Shown in pieces: positions 16,166 to 29,357 of a stretch of DNA of 35,019 nucleotides (the first letter of the stretch is position 1; each line of letters starts with the position of its first letter). The notes below the pieces were generated by a model. It saw only the letters and a list, made by a program, of their open reading frames with translations, ran no database searches and had not been told where the DNA came from. The stretch is taken from positions 1 through 35,019 of the forward strand of contig PUKE01000115.1 of assembly GCA_003550425.1 (NCBI GenBank). The letters are read 5' to 3'. This stretch comes from Nitriliruptoria bacterium. Its GTDB lineage: Bacteria; Actinomycetota; Nitriliruptoria; Euzebyales; Egibacteraceae. Position numbers and translations under genes: made by a program.

Positions 16166-17203
16166 TCAGCCCACCCGGGTGGCGGCGTAGTCGGCGAGCT
16201 CGGCGAGGCCCTCCCGCACGACCTCGGGCGTGAGGCTCGGGTCCAGGTCGCGCAGGATCCGTCGGGCCTTGGCGGCCGCCAGCCGGGCGTCGTCGCGCGC
16301 CAGCTCGAGCGCGGGATGGCCACGCAGGATCTCGAGGGCCTCGGCGACCTCCTGCGCACCGGGCTCGGTGAGCAGCCGCGCGAGACGGGAGTCGGCGCCC
16401 TCGGCCTCGACCGCGTAGAGGACCGGCAGGGTGCGCACGCCCTCGAGCAGGTCGGTGCCGGGGTCCTTGCCGGACTCCTCCGGGTCGCTCTCGAGGTCCA
16501 GCACGTCGTCGGCGATCTGGAAGCTCATGCCGAGGTGATGCCCGTAGGCGTCGACGAGGTCGACCGCCTCGCGGGGCAGGCCCCCGAGGAGGCCGCCGAG
16601 GCGCGTGGAGGCGGCGATCAGCGACGCGGTCTTGTCGGTGATGACCGCGAGGTAGTGCTCGCGGCCCGGGGGCACCGGCGGCATCCCGTGGCTGCGGGCC
16701 AGCGCCGAGCCCTGCACCTCGCGGATCTGGCCTGCGCACAGCGCGGCGATCGTGCGGGCCATGACCTTGGTGGGCTCGGTGCCCAGCTCGGCCGAGAGCT
16801 CCGAGGCGCGCGCCAGCAGGTGGTCGCCGGTGAGGATCGCGGTCGTGTTGGACCACCGCACGTGCGCGGCGACCTCGCCGCGTCGGCGCTCGGCGCCGTC
16901 GATCACGTCGTCGTGGTAGAGGGTCGCGAGGTGGACGAGCTCGACCACCACGCCGGCGTCGACGAGCGCGTCGTCGGTGGCGCGGCGACCGCCGAGCATC
17001 CCCGTGAGCAGCACGAGCATGGGCCGGAACCGCTTCCCGCCGGCGTCGACGAGGTGGCGCCCCGCCTCCTGCAGCAGGGGCAGGTCGGCGTGCACGGCGT
17101 CGCGCAGCCGCTGCTCGACGAGGGCCAGGCCGGGCCCGAGGTCGAGCCCGCGCTCGGCGCCGCGGCGGGCGAGGTCGTCGAGCGCGGCGTGGGGTACGGC
17201 CAT
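16166..17203 (-). CDS. Long-chain polyprenyl diphosphate synthase (menaquinone side chain, GrcC/HepT-like)
   Basis: 345 aa; GGKRFRPMLVLL, LATLYHDDVIDGAERRRG (first Asp-rich motif), GMSFQIADDVLDLESDPEESGKDPGTDL (second Asp-rich motif). Confidence 0.95.
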   Translation of the reverse strand: MAVPHAALDDLARRGAERGLDLGPGLALVEQRLRDAVHADLPLLQEAGRHLVDAGGKRFRPMLVLLTGMLGGRRATDDALVDAGVVVELVHLATLYHDDVIDGAERRRGEVAAHVRWSNTTAILTGDHLLARASELSAELGTEPTKVMARTIAALCAGQIREVQGSALARSHGMPPVPPGREHYLAVITDKTASLIAASTRLGGLLGGLPREAVDLVDAYGHHLGMSFQIADDVLDLESDPEESGKDPGTDLLEGVRTLPVLYAVEAEGADSRLARLLTEPGAQEVAEALEILRGHPALELARDDARLAAAKARRILRDLDPSLTPEVVREGLAELADYAATRVG

Positions 17204-17240
17204 GCGGGCAGCCTCCGGTCGGGGGCGGACGCGCCCGGTC

Positions 17241-18896
17241 CTACCCCGCGAACGTCGCCGCGCGCTCGGCGAGGTCGATCACGGCCGGGGGCAGCACGCC
17301 GAGGGCGATGACCCCGACGGCGGCCACCGAGACCGCGGTCGAGGCCGCCGACGCCGGCGGCACGGGGGCGTCCGCGAGGTGGGCGGGCTCGTCGTCCATG
17401 AACATCGCCACGATGACACGGATGTAGAAGTACGCAGCGATGACGCTGGAGATCACCAGCACCACGGCGAGCCACACCAGGCCCGCGTCGACGGCGGCGC
17501 GCACGATCCCGAACTTCGCGATGAACCCGACGGTCCCGGGGATCCCCGCCAGCGACAGCAGGAACAGGGCGAACATCACCGCCAGCGAGGGGGCGCTCTG
17601 CCACAGCCCGCGCAGGTCGGCCACGGCGATGGCCTTGCGCTGCCGGCGCTCGAGGATGGTCAGGATCCCGAAGGCCCCGAGGCTCATGATCGCGTAGGCC
17701 AGCAGGTAGAACAGGGTCGCGCCGGTGCCGATCTCGCTGACGGCGACCAGGCCGATCGCGGCGTAGCCGGCATGGGCCACCGCGGAGTAGCCGAGCATCC
17801 GCTTGAGGTCGTCCTGCACCACCGCCAGGGCCGCGCCGACCAGCATGGTGATCGCGGCCAGGACGCTGACGGCCGGCACCCAGATCCAGGCCAGCTGCTC
17901 CATGCCGCCGGTGAACACCCGGAGGAAGGCGGCGAAGGCCGCCACCTTCGTCGCCGCGGCCATGAAGGCGGTGACCGGCGTGGGCGCGCCCTGATACACG
18001 TCGGGGGTCCACATGTGGAACGGGACCAGGGCGACCTTGAAGGCGAACCCCACCAGCATCAGGGCGATGCCGGCGAACACCAGCCCGGCGGGCGTGCCCG
18101 GGTCGGACAGGGCGACCCCGGCCGTGGCGATGTGCGTGGTGCCGGTGGCCCCATAGACCAGGGCGATCCCGTACAGCAGGAACGCCGAGGAGAAGGCGCC
18201 GAGCAGCAGGTACTTGAACGCGCCCTCCTGGCTGGCCATGTCGCGCCGGGCCAGCCCGGTCATCACGTAGAGGGCGAGCGACAGGATCTCGACGGCCAGG
18301 AAGACCATGAGCAGGTCGGCGGCGCTGGCCAGCAGCGTCATCCCCGTCGCGGTGAACAGCAGCAGCGGGTAGTACTCGCCGCGGTGGATCCGGCGGTCCT
18401 GCAGGTAGGCGAAGCCGAGCAGGACGGTGAGGATGCCGGCGCCGGCGACCACGAAGCGCGTGAACAGCGCGACGCCGTCGACGGCGACCATGTCGGCCAG
18501 CAGGCTCTCGGTGCCCACCATCCCGCCGTTCGCGGCGGCCTGGTACTGCCAGGCGGCGATCCCGATGGTCGCGACGAGGGCCACGACGGTGAGCACCGCC
18601 CCCAGCAGCCGCGGCCGCGTGTGCAGCCACAGGGTCAGGGCCAGCTGCAGCACCCCGGCGCCGACCAGCAGGGCCACGATCTCGGGGGCCGCGCCCCCGG
18701 GGATGGCCGCCAGCGCGGCGATGCCCAGCAGGATCGCCAGGGCGATGACCGACGAGGTGCGCCGCCGCGGCCCGGCGGTGTCCAGCAGCAGGACCAGGAT
18801 CCCGGCGCCGAACAGGGTCAGCTCGGGGCTGATGGCCGCCCAGGGGATCTCGGGGATCTCCACGCCGGCGGGCAGCTGTTGAGCCAGCGCGCTCAC
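17241..18896 (-). CDS. nuoN: NADH-quinone oxidoreductase subunit N (cluster 2)
   Basis: 551 aa; VGFAFKVALVPFHMWTPDVYQGAPTPVTAFMAAATKVAAF; last of 14 nuo genes. Confidence 0.96.
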   Translation of the reverse strand: MSALAQQLPAGVEIPEIPWAAISPELTLFGAGILVLLLDTAGPRRRTSSVIALAILLGIAALAAIPGGAAPEIVALLVGAGVLQLALTLWLHTRPRLLGAVLTVVALVATIGIAAWQYQAAANGGMVGTESLLADMVAVDGVALFTRFVVAGAGILTVLLGFAYLQDRRIHRGEYYPLLLFTATGMTLLASAADLLMVFLAVEILSLALYVMTGLARRDMASQEGAFKYLLLGAFSSAFLLYGIALVYGATGTTHIATAGVALSDPGTPAGLVFAGIALMLVGFAFKVALVPFHMWTPDVYQGAPTPVTAFMAAATKVAAFAAFLRVFTGGMEQLAWIWVPAVSVLAAITMLVGAALAVVQDDLKRMLGYSAVAHAGYAAIGLVAVSEIGTGATLFYLLAYAIMSLGAFGILTILERRQRKAIAVADLRGLWQSAPSLAVMFALFLLSLAGIPGTVGFIAKFGIVRAAVDAGLVWLAVVLVISSVIAAYFYIRVIVAMFMDDEPAHLADAPVPPASAASTAVSVAAVGVIALGVLPPAVIDLAERAATFAG

Positions 18897-20484
18897 CGGC
18901 TCACCTCCTCGTCGTCCACGGCGACCTCGTCGTCAGCAGGGGGGTCGATCACGAGCTCGGCGTCCGCGCCCGCGTCACCGGTCAGGTGCCGCAGCGTCGC
19001 GAGGTCCGCGTCCTCGGCGACGGCGACGACCTCGTCGACCAGGGCCTCGACCGTCGGGTTCACCCGCTCGTAGAGGGGGCCGGGGTAGACCCCGATGACC
19101 AGCATCAGCACCACGATGGGCGCCACGACCCCGACCTCGCGGGGGGTCAGGTCGGTGAGGCCGACCGCGCGCCCCTCGACCGGGCCGTGGAACATCCGCT
19201 GGTAGGCCCACAGCAGGTAGATCGCGGCGAGGATCACCCCGAGGGTGGCCAGCACGCCGGCCAGCGGCAGGGCCTCGAAGGTCCCGAGCAGGATCGGGAA
19301 CTCGCCGGTGAAGCCGTTGAGCCCTGGCAGGGCCAGCGAGCTCATCGCGGTCACGAGGAACAGCCCGCCGAACACCGGGGTGGCGCGCATGATCCCCGAG
19401 TACGAGGCGATCGCGCGGTCGTGCGTGCGGTCGTAGAGGAAGCCCACGAGCAGGAACAGCGCGCCCGTGGACAGCCCGTGGTTGACCATCTGGACCACGC
19501 TGCCCGCGGCCCCGGTCTGGTTCAGCGCGAAGGCGCCGAGGACCACGAAGCCGAGGTGGCTGACCGAGCTGTAGGCGATCAGGCGCTTGATGTCGCGCTG
19601 CACCATCGCCACCAGGGCCCCGTACAGCACGCCGATCACGCCCAGCGCGAGCATCCACGGCGCCAGGGTCAGCGTGGCCTCGGGGAAGTAGGGCAGCGAG
19701 AAGCGCAGGAAGCCGTAGCCGCCGATCTTCAGCAGCACCGCGGCCAGGATGACCGAGCCCACGGTGGGGGCCTCGGTGTGGGCGTCCGGCAGCCAGGTGT
19801 GGAACGGGAAGATCGGCACCTTGATGCCGAAGGCCGCGAAGAACGCGAGGAACAGCCACAGCTGCTCGGTGCCGGTCAGGTCCAGGCCGCGCAGCAGGTC
19901 GTAGTCGAAGCCCTGCGCGCCCGCGCTCCAGTACAGGTAGAGGATCGCGACCAGCATCAGCAGGCCGCCGATCAGCGTGTACAGGAAGAACTTGATCGCC
20001 GCGTAGCGCCGCTGCTTGCCGCCCCAGATGCCGATGAGGGCGTACATCGGCACGAGCATGGCCTCGAACAGGACGTAGAACAGGATCAGGTCCAGGGCCA
20101 GGAACACGCCGAGCATCGCCGCGCCCATCGCCATGAGGGACACGAAGAAGCCCTTGGCGCGCTCCTGCTGGTGCCAGGCCGCCAGCACCACCAGCGGCAT
20201 GAAGAACGCGGTCAGGCCCACCAGCAGCAGGCTGATGCCATCCACGCCGAGGCGGTAGGAGATGCCCCACTGGGGGATCCAGGCCGCCTGCTCCTCGAGC
20301 TGGAAGCCGGGCTGGCCCACCTCGAAGGCGGCGACGATCGCCACGGCGATCCCGAGGGTGACCAGGCTGCCGACGAGCGACACCGAGCGGATCGGCCCGA
20401 CCGCGTGGCGCGGCATCGCGGCCACGAGGACCGCGACCGCCGCCGGGACGGCGATCAGGAGGGTCAGCAGGGGCAGGTCCGCCA

Positions 20485-20494
<10 letters not shown>
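18893..20494 (-). CDS. nuoM: NADH-quinone oxidoreductase subunit M (cluster 2)
   Basis: 533 aa; YVLFEAMLVPMYALIGIWGGKQRRYAAIKFF, IKVPIFPFHTWLPDAHTEAPTVGSVILA. Confidence 0.96.
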
Positions 20495-22452
<1,958 letters not shown>

Positions 22453-22516
22453 GGTTGGATCCCTCGCATCACGGTTGTGCCTCCCCCTCGCGGTGGAGCG
22501 TCGTGGGTGGCGCGCC

Positions 22517-22822
22517 CTAGGCCCGCAGGGCACCGACGCCGTCGGCGTCGGTGGAGGCGCGCAGACGGAACAGGTTGACGACGAGCGCGAGCCCCACGAC
22601 CACCTCGGCCGCGGCGACGACGATCACGAAGAACGCCAGCACCTGGCCATCGAGGTTGGCCTGGATCCGCGCGAACGTCACGAGCGTGAGGTTGACGCTG
22701 TTGAGCATCAGCTCCACGCACATGAACATCACGATCACGCTGCGTCGGATGAGCACGCCGACCGCGCCGATGGAGAACAGGGCGGCGGCGAGGATCAGGT
22801 AGTAGCCCGCTGGGACGCTCAC
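22517..22822 (-). CDS. nuoK: NADH-quinone oxidoreductase subunit K (cluster 2)
   Basis: 101 aa; [43 protein letters not shown]. Confidence 0.96.
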   Translation of the reverse strand: MSVPAGYYLILAAALFSIGAVGVLIRRSVIVMFMCVELMLNSVNLTLVTFARIQANLDGQVLAFFVIVVAAAEVVVGLALVVNLFRLRASTDADGVGALRA

Positions 22823-23589
22823 GTGCGCTCCTCCCCCTCCGCTCGTGACGGCTCGGCGTCGGGCCTCCCGTCGGGCCTCCCAGCGTCGGGCGCCCCGGCG
22901 TCGGGCGCCCCATCGCCTGGCGCGGCGGCGGCGTCGTCCTCACCGGGGCGCGCCGGCAGGACGGTCGAGCCGGGCTCGACGAGCTCCGCGGGATCCTCGC
23001 GCCGGCGCCCGAGGACGATCGCGCCGATCGCGGCGATGACCAGCAGGACGCTGGTGACCTCGAAGGCCCAGACGTAGTCGGTGAACAGCAGGAAGCCGAC
23101 CCCCCGCAGGTTGCCCTCGGCGGCGTTGACCGCCGCGAGCCCCAGGCAGGGCTCCCCGTCGCCGGTGCCCTCCAGGGCGGCCTCCGAGCCGCACACGCTG
23201 GCGTCGCCCAGGAAGGGACCGGCCGTGGCCGCGGCGAGGCTCACGAACAGCAGCACGCCCACGATGCTGGCCATGGTCTTCTGCCCCGGCACCCGTGCGG
23301 TGAGCGAGTCCTCGCGCGAGACGCCGAGCAGCATCAGCACGAACAGGAAGAGCACCACGATGGCGCCGGCGTAGACGATGACCTGGATGACCGCCAGGAA
23401 CTGCGCCTGGAGCACGGCGTACAGCACCGCGATCGCCAGGAAGTTGAGCACCAGCATGAGCGCTGCGTGCACCGCGTTGCGCATCAGGATCAGGCCGAGC
23501 GCCGAGCCGAGCGCGACCGCCCCGACGATGATGAACGTCCAGAGCTCGGCCGCGCCACCCTCGGTGGCCTGGGCGAGCACCGGGGTCAT
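22819..23589 (-). CDS. nuoJ: NADH-quinone oxidoreductase subunit J (cluster 2)
   Basis: 256 aa; [57 protein letters not shown]; Pro/Ala/Asp-rich tail with GAPDA repeats. Confidence 0.95.
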   Translation of the reverse strand: MTPVLAQATEGGAAELWTFIIVGAVALGSALGLILMRNAVHAALMLVLNFLAIAVLYAVLQAQFLAVIQVIVYAGAIVVLFLFVLMLLGVSREDSLTARVPGQKTMASIVGVLLFVSLAAATAGPFLGDASVCGSEAALEGTGDGEPCLGLAAVNAAEGNLRGVGFLLFTDYVWAFEVTSVLLVIAAIGAIVLGRRREDPAELVEPGSTVLPARPGEDDAAAAPGDGAPDAGAPDAGRPDGRPDAEPSRAEGEERT

Positions 23590-24194
23590 CCCTGCCCACC
23601 CCCGGGACGCGGGTCGTCGAGCAGGTCGGTGGTCACGGGGTCACCGTGCTCCTCCGGCGCCGCGAGATCCGCCTGCCAGTGGCGCAGCGGGTCCTGGGCG
23701 GCGTGCCCCTGGTAGTAGGTCATCCCTCGGGCCTCGACCTCGTCGTCGGTGTGCGGTGGCGGCTTGGCGCCCTCGGGCAGCGGCGCGAGCAGCATCTCCT
23801 TGGTGAAGATGAAGTCCTCGCGCTTGTCCGCGGACAGCTCGTACTCGTTGGTCATCGTGAGCGCGCGCGTCGGGCACGCCTCGATGCACAGGCCGCAGAA
23901 GATACAGCGCAAGTAGTTGATCTGGTAATCGGCACCGTAGCGCTCGCCCGGCGAGAAGCGCGCCTGGGGGGTGTTGTCCTCGCCGCGCACGAAGATGGCG
24001 TCGGCCGGGCAGGCCCAGGCGCACAGCTCACAGCCGACGCACTTCTCGAGGCCGTCGGGCCAGCGGTTGAGGACGTGGCGCCCGTGGAAGCGGGGCGCGG
24101 TGTCCCGGCGGGTGTCGGGGTACTCGGTGGTGGACGAGGGCCGGAACATCGACTTGAAGGTCAGGCCGAAGCCCTTGCGCAGCGCGTTGAACAC
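23586..24194 (-). CDS. nuoI: NADH-quinone oxidoreductase subunit I (cluster 2)
   Basis: 202 aa; [12 protein letters not shown] and [12 protein letters not shown]. Confidence 0.96.
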   Translation of the reverse strand: MFNALRKGFGLTFKSMFRPSSTTEYPDTRRDTAPRFHGRHVLNRWPDGLEKCVGCELCAWACPADAIFVRGEDNTPQARFSPGERYGADYQINYLRCIFCGLCIEACPTRALTMTNEYELSADKREDFIFTKEMLLAPLPEGAKPPPHTDDEVEARGMTYYQGHAAQDPLRHWQADLAAPEEHGDPVTTDLLDDPRPGGGQG

Positions 24195-24206
24195 GGTCGG
24201 TTCCTC

Positions 24207-25493
24207 TCACCGCTCGCGATCGTCAGGGTCGTCGCCGCCGACGTCGTCGGGCGGCTCGGCCGGGCGGCGCGACGGCGTGGCGCCGACGAGCTCCCGTGCC
24301 TCCACGCGCTGCACGCGCTGGGATGCGGGCACGGCGGGCTCCTCCTCGGCCTGCTCCCGCCGCAGGGACGGCAGGATCAGGAGCACGAGGGCCACGACGC
24401 CGACGACGCCGAACAGCGTGAGGAGCTGGCCCATGCCGAGCGCTTGCAGCTCGTCCTGGCCGACCACGATCACGCCGGTCAGCATGACCCAGACCAGGCC
24501 GAAGGGCAGCAGCACCTTCCAGCCGAGGTCCATGAGGCGGTCGTAGCGGAAGCGCGGCAGGGTCCCGCGCAGCCAGATGAAGATGAACAGGAAGCCGGCC
24601 GTCTTGGCCATGAAGTACAGGGTCGGCAGGATCGCCTGCAGCCAGTCCGGGCCGAACAGCGGACCGCCGGGGCCGCCGAAGAACAGCGTGACCATGACGG
24701 CCGAGAACGTGAACATGTTCATGAACTCGCCGAGGTAGAACATCGCGAACTTCGCACCCGAGTACTCGGTGTGGAAGCCGCCGACGATCTCCCCCTCGCC
24801 CTCGGGCAGGTCGAAGGGCGGGCGCTGGGTCTCGGCCACCGCGGTCAGGAAGAAGATCGCGAAGGCGAAGACCTGCGGCAGCACGTTCCAGGCGGGGATC
24901 GTGATCGGGCCCAGCTCGGCGAGGGTGCCGCTCTGGGCCTCGACGATCTCCGAGACCTGCAGGGTGCCGTTCCACACGAACACCGCGGCGAAGGCCAAGG
25001 CCATGCCCAGCTCGTAGGAGACCATCTGGGCGCTGGACCGCACCCCGCCCAGCAGCGGGTACTTCGACCCCGAGGCCCAGCCGGCGAGCACGATGCCGTA
25101 CACGCCGAGGGAGCTCATCGCGAACACCCACAGCAGGCCGATCTCGGGATCCCAGACCTGCAGGGTGACCTCGCGGCCGAACAGCTCGACGGTCCCGCCG
25201 AAGGGGATCACCGCGAACATCACCAGCGCCGTGGTGGCGCTGATCACCGGGGCGGCGATGAACACCGCGCGATCGGCGATCTTGGGGGTGAGGTCCTCCT
25301 TGAAGAACAGCTTGATGCCGTCGGCGAGCGTCTGGACGATGCCCATCGGGCCGAGCCGGTTGGGCCCCACCCGCGTCTGCATCTTGGCCACCACGCGGCG
25401 CTCGCCCCAGATGAGCAGCGCGGTGCTGAGCAGCCACAGGACGAACGCCAGGTTGGCGACGATCAGCGCCGAGACGAAGTCTGGCCCCTCCAT
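24207..25493 (-). CDS. nuoH: NADH-quinone oxidoreductase subunit H (cluster 2)
   Basis: 428 aa; GERRVVAKMQTRVGPNRLGPMG, FFKEDLTPKIADR, TQRPPFDLPEGEGEIVGGFHTEYSG. Confidence 0.97.
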   Translation of the reverse strand: MEGPDFVSALIVANLAFVLWLLSTALLIWGERRVVAKMQTRVGPNRLGPMGIVQTLADGIKLFFKEDLTPKIADRAVFIAAPVISATTALVMFAVIPFGGTVELFGREVTLQVWDPEIGLLWVFAMSSLGVYGIVLAGWASGSKYPLLGGVRSSAQMVSYELGMALAFAAVFVWNGTLQVSEIVEAQSGTLAELGPITIPAWNVLPQVFAFAIFFLTAVAETQRPPFDLPEGEGEIVGGFHTEYSGAKFAMFYLGEFMNMFTFSAVMVTLFFGGPGGPLFGPDWLQAILPTLYFMAKTAGFLFIFIWLRGTLPRFRYDRLMDLGWKVLLPFGLVWVMLTGVIVVGQDELQALGMGQLLTLFGVVGVVALVLLILPSLRREQAEEEPAVPASQRVQRVEARELVGATPSRRPAEPPDDVGGDDPDDRER

Positions 25494-27964
25494 CAGGCGG
25501 ACTCCTCGAGCTCGTCGGCGGGCGCCGCGGCCACGGTGACGCGCAGGCGCCCGGTCGGGTCGTCAGGGTCGGCGAGGGTGCCCACCGGTGCCTCCAGCGC
25601 GTTGCCGGGCAGCACCACGGAGCCCTCCACCACGTGCGGGCGCACCGCGAGCGGCAGGGTCACGGCGCCGCCAGGCCCGCGGACCTCGACGGTGTCGCCG
25701 TGGCCCACCCCGGCGCGCTCGGCGTCGGCGGGGGCCATCACCGCCGAGGGGGTGCGAGCGGTGGCGAGGAGGTCGTCGGCGCCGGCCAGCAGGGTGGAGC
25801 GCTCGGCGAGCAGCAGGTCGGCGACCACCGCCTCCAGCTCGCCCTCCTCCAGCGGCGGCACCGGTGCGGTGGCCAGGGGCAGCGGCTCGGACTCGAGGGC
25901 GGCGAGGCGCTCGGCCACCGAGGCCCGGCGGTCCATCAGGGGCGCGGCCTCGGCGCGGACGTCGCTGGCGGTCTCCCAGCCGAGGTCCGCGCCCAGCGCG
26001 CGCGCCAGCTGCCGCGTGATGTCCCAGTCCTGCTGCTGCAGCCGCTGGGGCGGCAGCGCCTGCGGGAACGGCTGGCGCCGCCCCTCCCACGTGGTGAAGG
26101 ACCCCACGCGCTCCTGCGGCGCGGCGGCGGGCAGCAGCACGTCGGCGTAGGCCGTGGTCTCGGTCCGCATCAGGTCCTGGACGATCACCGTGTCGGCGGC
26201 CTCGAGGGCGGCGCGTGCCAGGCGCGGGTCCTCGAAGTCGCGCACGGGGTCGACCCCGACCAGGTACAGCGCCTTGATCTCGCCGGCGGCGGCCGCCTCG
26301 AGGATGCCGCGGGCGTCGCGGCCGGGCGCGGTGGGCACGTGGTCCCAGGCGTCGGCCACGGGGCCCGCCTGCGACTGCGGGCGCCCACCGGGCAGCAGCC
26401 CGGGCAGCAGGCCCGCGTCGAGGGCGCCGCGGGCGCCGTTGCGCCGCGGCACCCAGGCGAAGGCGGCGTCGCGGCGCTGGGCGAGCATCGCCGCCGAGGG
26501 CAGCGCGCCCGGCGAGCGCGACAGGCGCTCGCCGGCCAGCACCACCACCGAGGTCGCCGCGCCCTCGCCGTCGCCACCCAGGGCCGCGGCGACCTCGTCC
26601 TGCAGCTCGCCGGTGGTCGCCCCGGTCGCGAGGGCCGTCAGCACGCGCCCCTCGTCGCCGGCGTCGGTGCGCACCCAGCGCCAGGCGATCTCGGACATCG
26701 TGCCCAGCGTCGGGCCGACCACGACGATCCGCTGACCGTGCTTGCGCCACGCCTTGCGCAGGCGCAGGTGGAGGATCGGGACCTCCTCCTCGGGGTCCAG
26801 CCCGGCCACGACCACCACGTCGGCGTGCTCGACGTCCTCGTAGGTGGGCCCGGGCGCCCCGGCGACGGCCGCGAGCACCTCGCGCTCGTCGTCGGTGCGC
26901 GGCCACAGGCGGAAGTCGACGTTGTCGGTGCCGACCGCGTCGCGCGCGAAGCGGCTCACCGCGTAGGCGTCCTCGTCGGTCAGGCGCCCGCCGGTGAGGA
27001 CCCCGACCGCGTCGCCGCCCCCGGCGTCCAGCGCGGCCTGGAGGCCCTCCGCGGCGGTGGTCAGCGCGCCGTGCCAGCTGACCGGCTCCAGCGCGAGCAG
27101 CGAGCCACGCGCCTGGGGCTGCTGGAGGCGCTCGGGGTGGCTGACCCACGGGAAGCCGAAGCGGCCCTTGTCGCAGTTCCACATCTCGTTGACGGCCATG
27201 TTGTCGGCGGCCAGCTGCCGCTCGATGCCGCCCCGTCGCGTGTCCACCCGCAGGTTGCAGCCCGCCGAGCACTGGTTGCAGACCCCGCCGGTGGAGCGCA
27301 GGTCGAACGGGCGGCTCTTGAAGCGATAGGAGGTCGAGGTCAGCGCGCCGACCGGGCAGATCTGGATGACGTTGCCCGAGAAGTAGCTGTGGTAGGGCTC
27401 GTCCTCGTAGACGGCGACCTGCTCCAGGGCCCCGCGCTCGAACAGCTCGATGAACGGGTCGCCCGAGATCTCCTGGGAGAACCGCGTGCAGCGCGCGCAG
27501 AGCACGCAGCGCTCGCGGTCGAGCAGGATCTGCGGGCTGATCGGGATGGGCTTCTCGTAGCGGCGCTTCTGGTCGATGAAGCGGCTGTCGGGCGGGCCGT
27601 GGGCCAGCGCCTGGTCCTGCAGCGGGCACTCGCCGCCCTTGTCGCACTGCGGGCAGTCCAACGGGTGGTTGATCAGCAGGAACTCCAGCTGACCCCGCTG
27701 GGCCACCGCCGCCATGTCGCTGGTGAGGTGGGTCTTGACGACCATGCCGTCGGTGGCCTTGGTCGAGCACGAGGTCATGGGCTTGCGCATGCCCTCGATC
27801 TCGACGATGCACTGCCGACAGGCCGCGACCGGCTCGAGCAGCGGGTGGTCGCAGAACCGGGGGATGGTGATGCCCAGCCGCTCGGCGGCGCGGATGACCA
27901 GGGTGCCCTCGGGCACCTGCACCTCCGTGCCGTCGATCGTGACCGTGATCTGATCGTCGCTCAT
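25493..27964 (-). CDS. nuoG: NADH-quinone oxidoreductase subunit G (cluster 2)
   Basis: 823 aa; 2Fe-2S CDHPLLEPVAACRQC, HPLDCPQCDKGGEC, CVLCARC, plus CNQCSAGC...NC (N7-type ligands) and a molybdopterin-oxidoreductase-like C-terminus. Confidence 0.96.
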   Translation of the reverse strand: MSDDQITVTIDGTEVQVPEGTLVIRAAERLGITIPRFCDHPLLEPVAACRQCIVEIEGMRKPMTSCSTKATDGMVVKTHLTSDMAAVAQRGQLEFLLINHPLDCPQCDKGGECPLQDQALAHGPPDSRFIDQKRRYEKPIPISPQILLDRERCVLCARCTRFSQEISGDPFIELFERGALEQVAVYEDEPYHSYFSGNVIQICPVGALTSTSYRFKSRPFDLRSTGGVCNQCSAGCNLRVDTRRGGIERQLAADNMAVNEMWNCDKGRFGFPWVSHPERLQQPQARGSLLALEPVSWHGALTTAAEGLQAALDAGGGDAVGVLTGGRLTDEDAYAVSRFARDAVGTDNVDFRLWPRTDDEREVLAAVAGAPGPTYEDVEHADVVVVAGLDPEEEVPILHLRLRKAWRKHGQRIVVVGPTLGTMSEIAWRWVRTDAGDEGRVLTALATGATTGELQDEVAAALGGDGEGAATSVVVLAGERLSRSPGALPSAAMLAQRRDAAFAWVPRRNGARGALDAGLLPGLLPGGRPQSQAGPVADAWDHVPTAPGRDARGILEAAAAGEIKALYLVGVDPVRDFEDPRLARAALEAADTVIVQDLMRTETTAYADVLLPAAAPQERVGSFTTWEGRRQPFPQALPPQRLQQQDWDITRQLARALGADLGWETASDVRAEAAPLMDRRASVAERLAALESEPLPLATAPVPPLEEGELEAVVADLLLAERSTLLAGADDLLATARTPSAVMAPADAERAGVGHGDTVEVRGPGGAVTLPLAVRPHVVEGSVVLPGNALEAPVGTLADPDDPTGRLRVTVAAAPADELEESA

Positions 27965-28019
27965 CGCTTCCTCGCTGTCGGGCGGCGCCTCGGGGCGCGG
28001 GCGGACCGCGCGCGGCGGG

Positions 28020-29357
28020 TCACGCGCCCACGAGCTGCTCGGGTCGTCCGTGCCCGCTGTTGCGGTCCACCGCGTCGGTGTGCGCCTCGATGCCGTCGGG
28101 CAGCCGGCCGTGCGCGATCAGGTGCTCGTACTCGTCGCGGAAGAGCGCGAGGCTCGACTTGATGGGGCTCACGGCGCCATCGCCGAGCGCGCAGAACGAG
28201 CGGCCGAAGATGTTGTCGCAGATCTCGTCGAGCAGGTCGAGGTCCTCGCTCCTGCCGCGCCCCTCCAGGAGGCGGTCGTAGATCTGGGACAGCCAGAAGG
28301 TGCCCTCGCGGCAGGGCGTGCACTTGCCGCAGGACTCGTGCTCGTAGAACTTGGTCCAGTTCCGGGCGGCCTCGACGACGCTGGTGCGGTCGCTGAACAT
28401 CTGCATGGCGGCCGTGCCCAGCAGGCTGCCGGCCTCCATGATCGCCTCGAAGTCCATCGGGGTGTCGGCGTGCGCGCCGGTCAGCAGCGGGGTGGAGGAG
28501 CCGCCGGGGGTCCAGAAGCGCAGCTCGCGGCCGTCGAGCATCCCCTGACAGGAGACCTCGACGATCTCCCGGGCCGTCGCGCCCATCGGCCACTCGTAGT
28601 TGCCGGGGCGGTTGACCTCGCCGGAGACGCAGAACAGCTTCGGGCCAGGCGACTTCTCGGTGCCCATCGACCGGTACCAGTCCACGCCGTGCTGGACGAT
28701 GTGGGGCACGTTGGCGATGGTCTCGACGTTGTTGACCTGGGTGGGCATGCCATAGACGCCCGCCTGGGCGGGGAAGGGCGGCCGCAGTCGGGGCTGGCCG
28801 CGCCGGCCCTCCAGTGAGTCCAGGAGCGCGGTCTCCTCGCCGCAGATGTAGGCGCCGGCCGCGTAGTGCAGGGTCACGTCGACGTTGACGCCGCTGCCCT
28901 TGATGTCCTTGCCGAGGTAGCCGGCCTCGTAGGCCTCGGCGATGGCGTGCTCGAGGCGCACCCCCGGCCACAGGTACTCGCCGCGCAGGTAGAGGAACGC
29001 GCGCTCGGACTCCAGGGCGTAGCAGGAGACGATGATCCCCTCGAGGAGCTGGTGGGGGTCGCGCTCCATCAGCTCGCGGTCCTTGAAGGTGCCGGGCTCG
29101 CCCTCGTCGGCGTTGATGACGAGGTAGGTCGGCTTGCCGGTGCCCCGCGGGGTGAAGCCCCACTTGACGCCGGTGGGGAAGCCGGCGCCGCCGCGCCCGC
29201 GCAGGCCCGCGTCCTTGACCTGGCTGACCAGGTCGGTGGGCGCCTGGTCGAACGCCGTGGCGAGCGACTGGTAGCCCCCGGTGCGCTCGTAGCCGGCCAG
29301 GGTGTGGGCGTCGGGGACGTCGTAGCGCTGGGTGAGGACGCTGATGGGCTCGCTCAC
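28020..29357 (-). CDS. nuoF: NADH-quinone oxidoreductase subunit F (cluster 2)
   Basis: GTG start overlapping the nuoE stop; GLRGRGGAGFPTGVKWGF, NADEGEPGTFKDR, ESCGKCTPCREGT. Confidence 0.96.
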   Translation of the reverse strand: MSEPISVLTQRYDVPDAHTLAGYERTGGYQSLATAFDQAPTDLVSQVKDAGLRGRGGAGFPTGVKWGFTPRGTGKPTYLVINADEGEPGTFKDRELMERDPHQLLEGIIVSCYALESERAFLYLRGEYLWPGVRLEHAIAEAYEAGYLGKDIKGSGVNVDVTLHYAAGAYICGEETALLDSLEGRRGQPRLRPPFPAQAGVYGMPTQVNNVETIANVPHIVQHGVDWYRSMGTEKSPGPKLFCVSGEVNRPGNYEWPMGATAREIVEVSCQGMLDGRELRFWTPGGSSTPLLTGAHADTPMDFEAIMEAGSLLGTAAMQMFSDRTSVVEAARNWTKFYEHESCGKCTPCREGTFWLSQIYDRLLEGRGRSEDLDLLDEICDNIFGRSFCALGDGAVSPIKSSLALFRDEYEHLIAHGRLPDGIEAHTDAVDRNSGHGRPEQLVGA

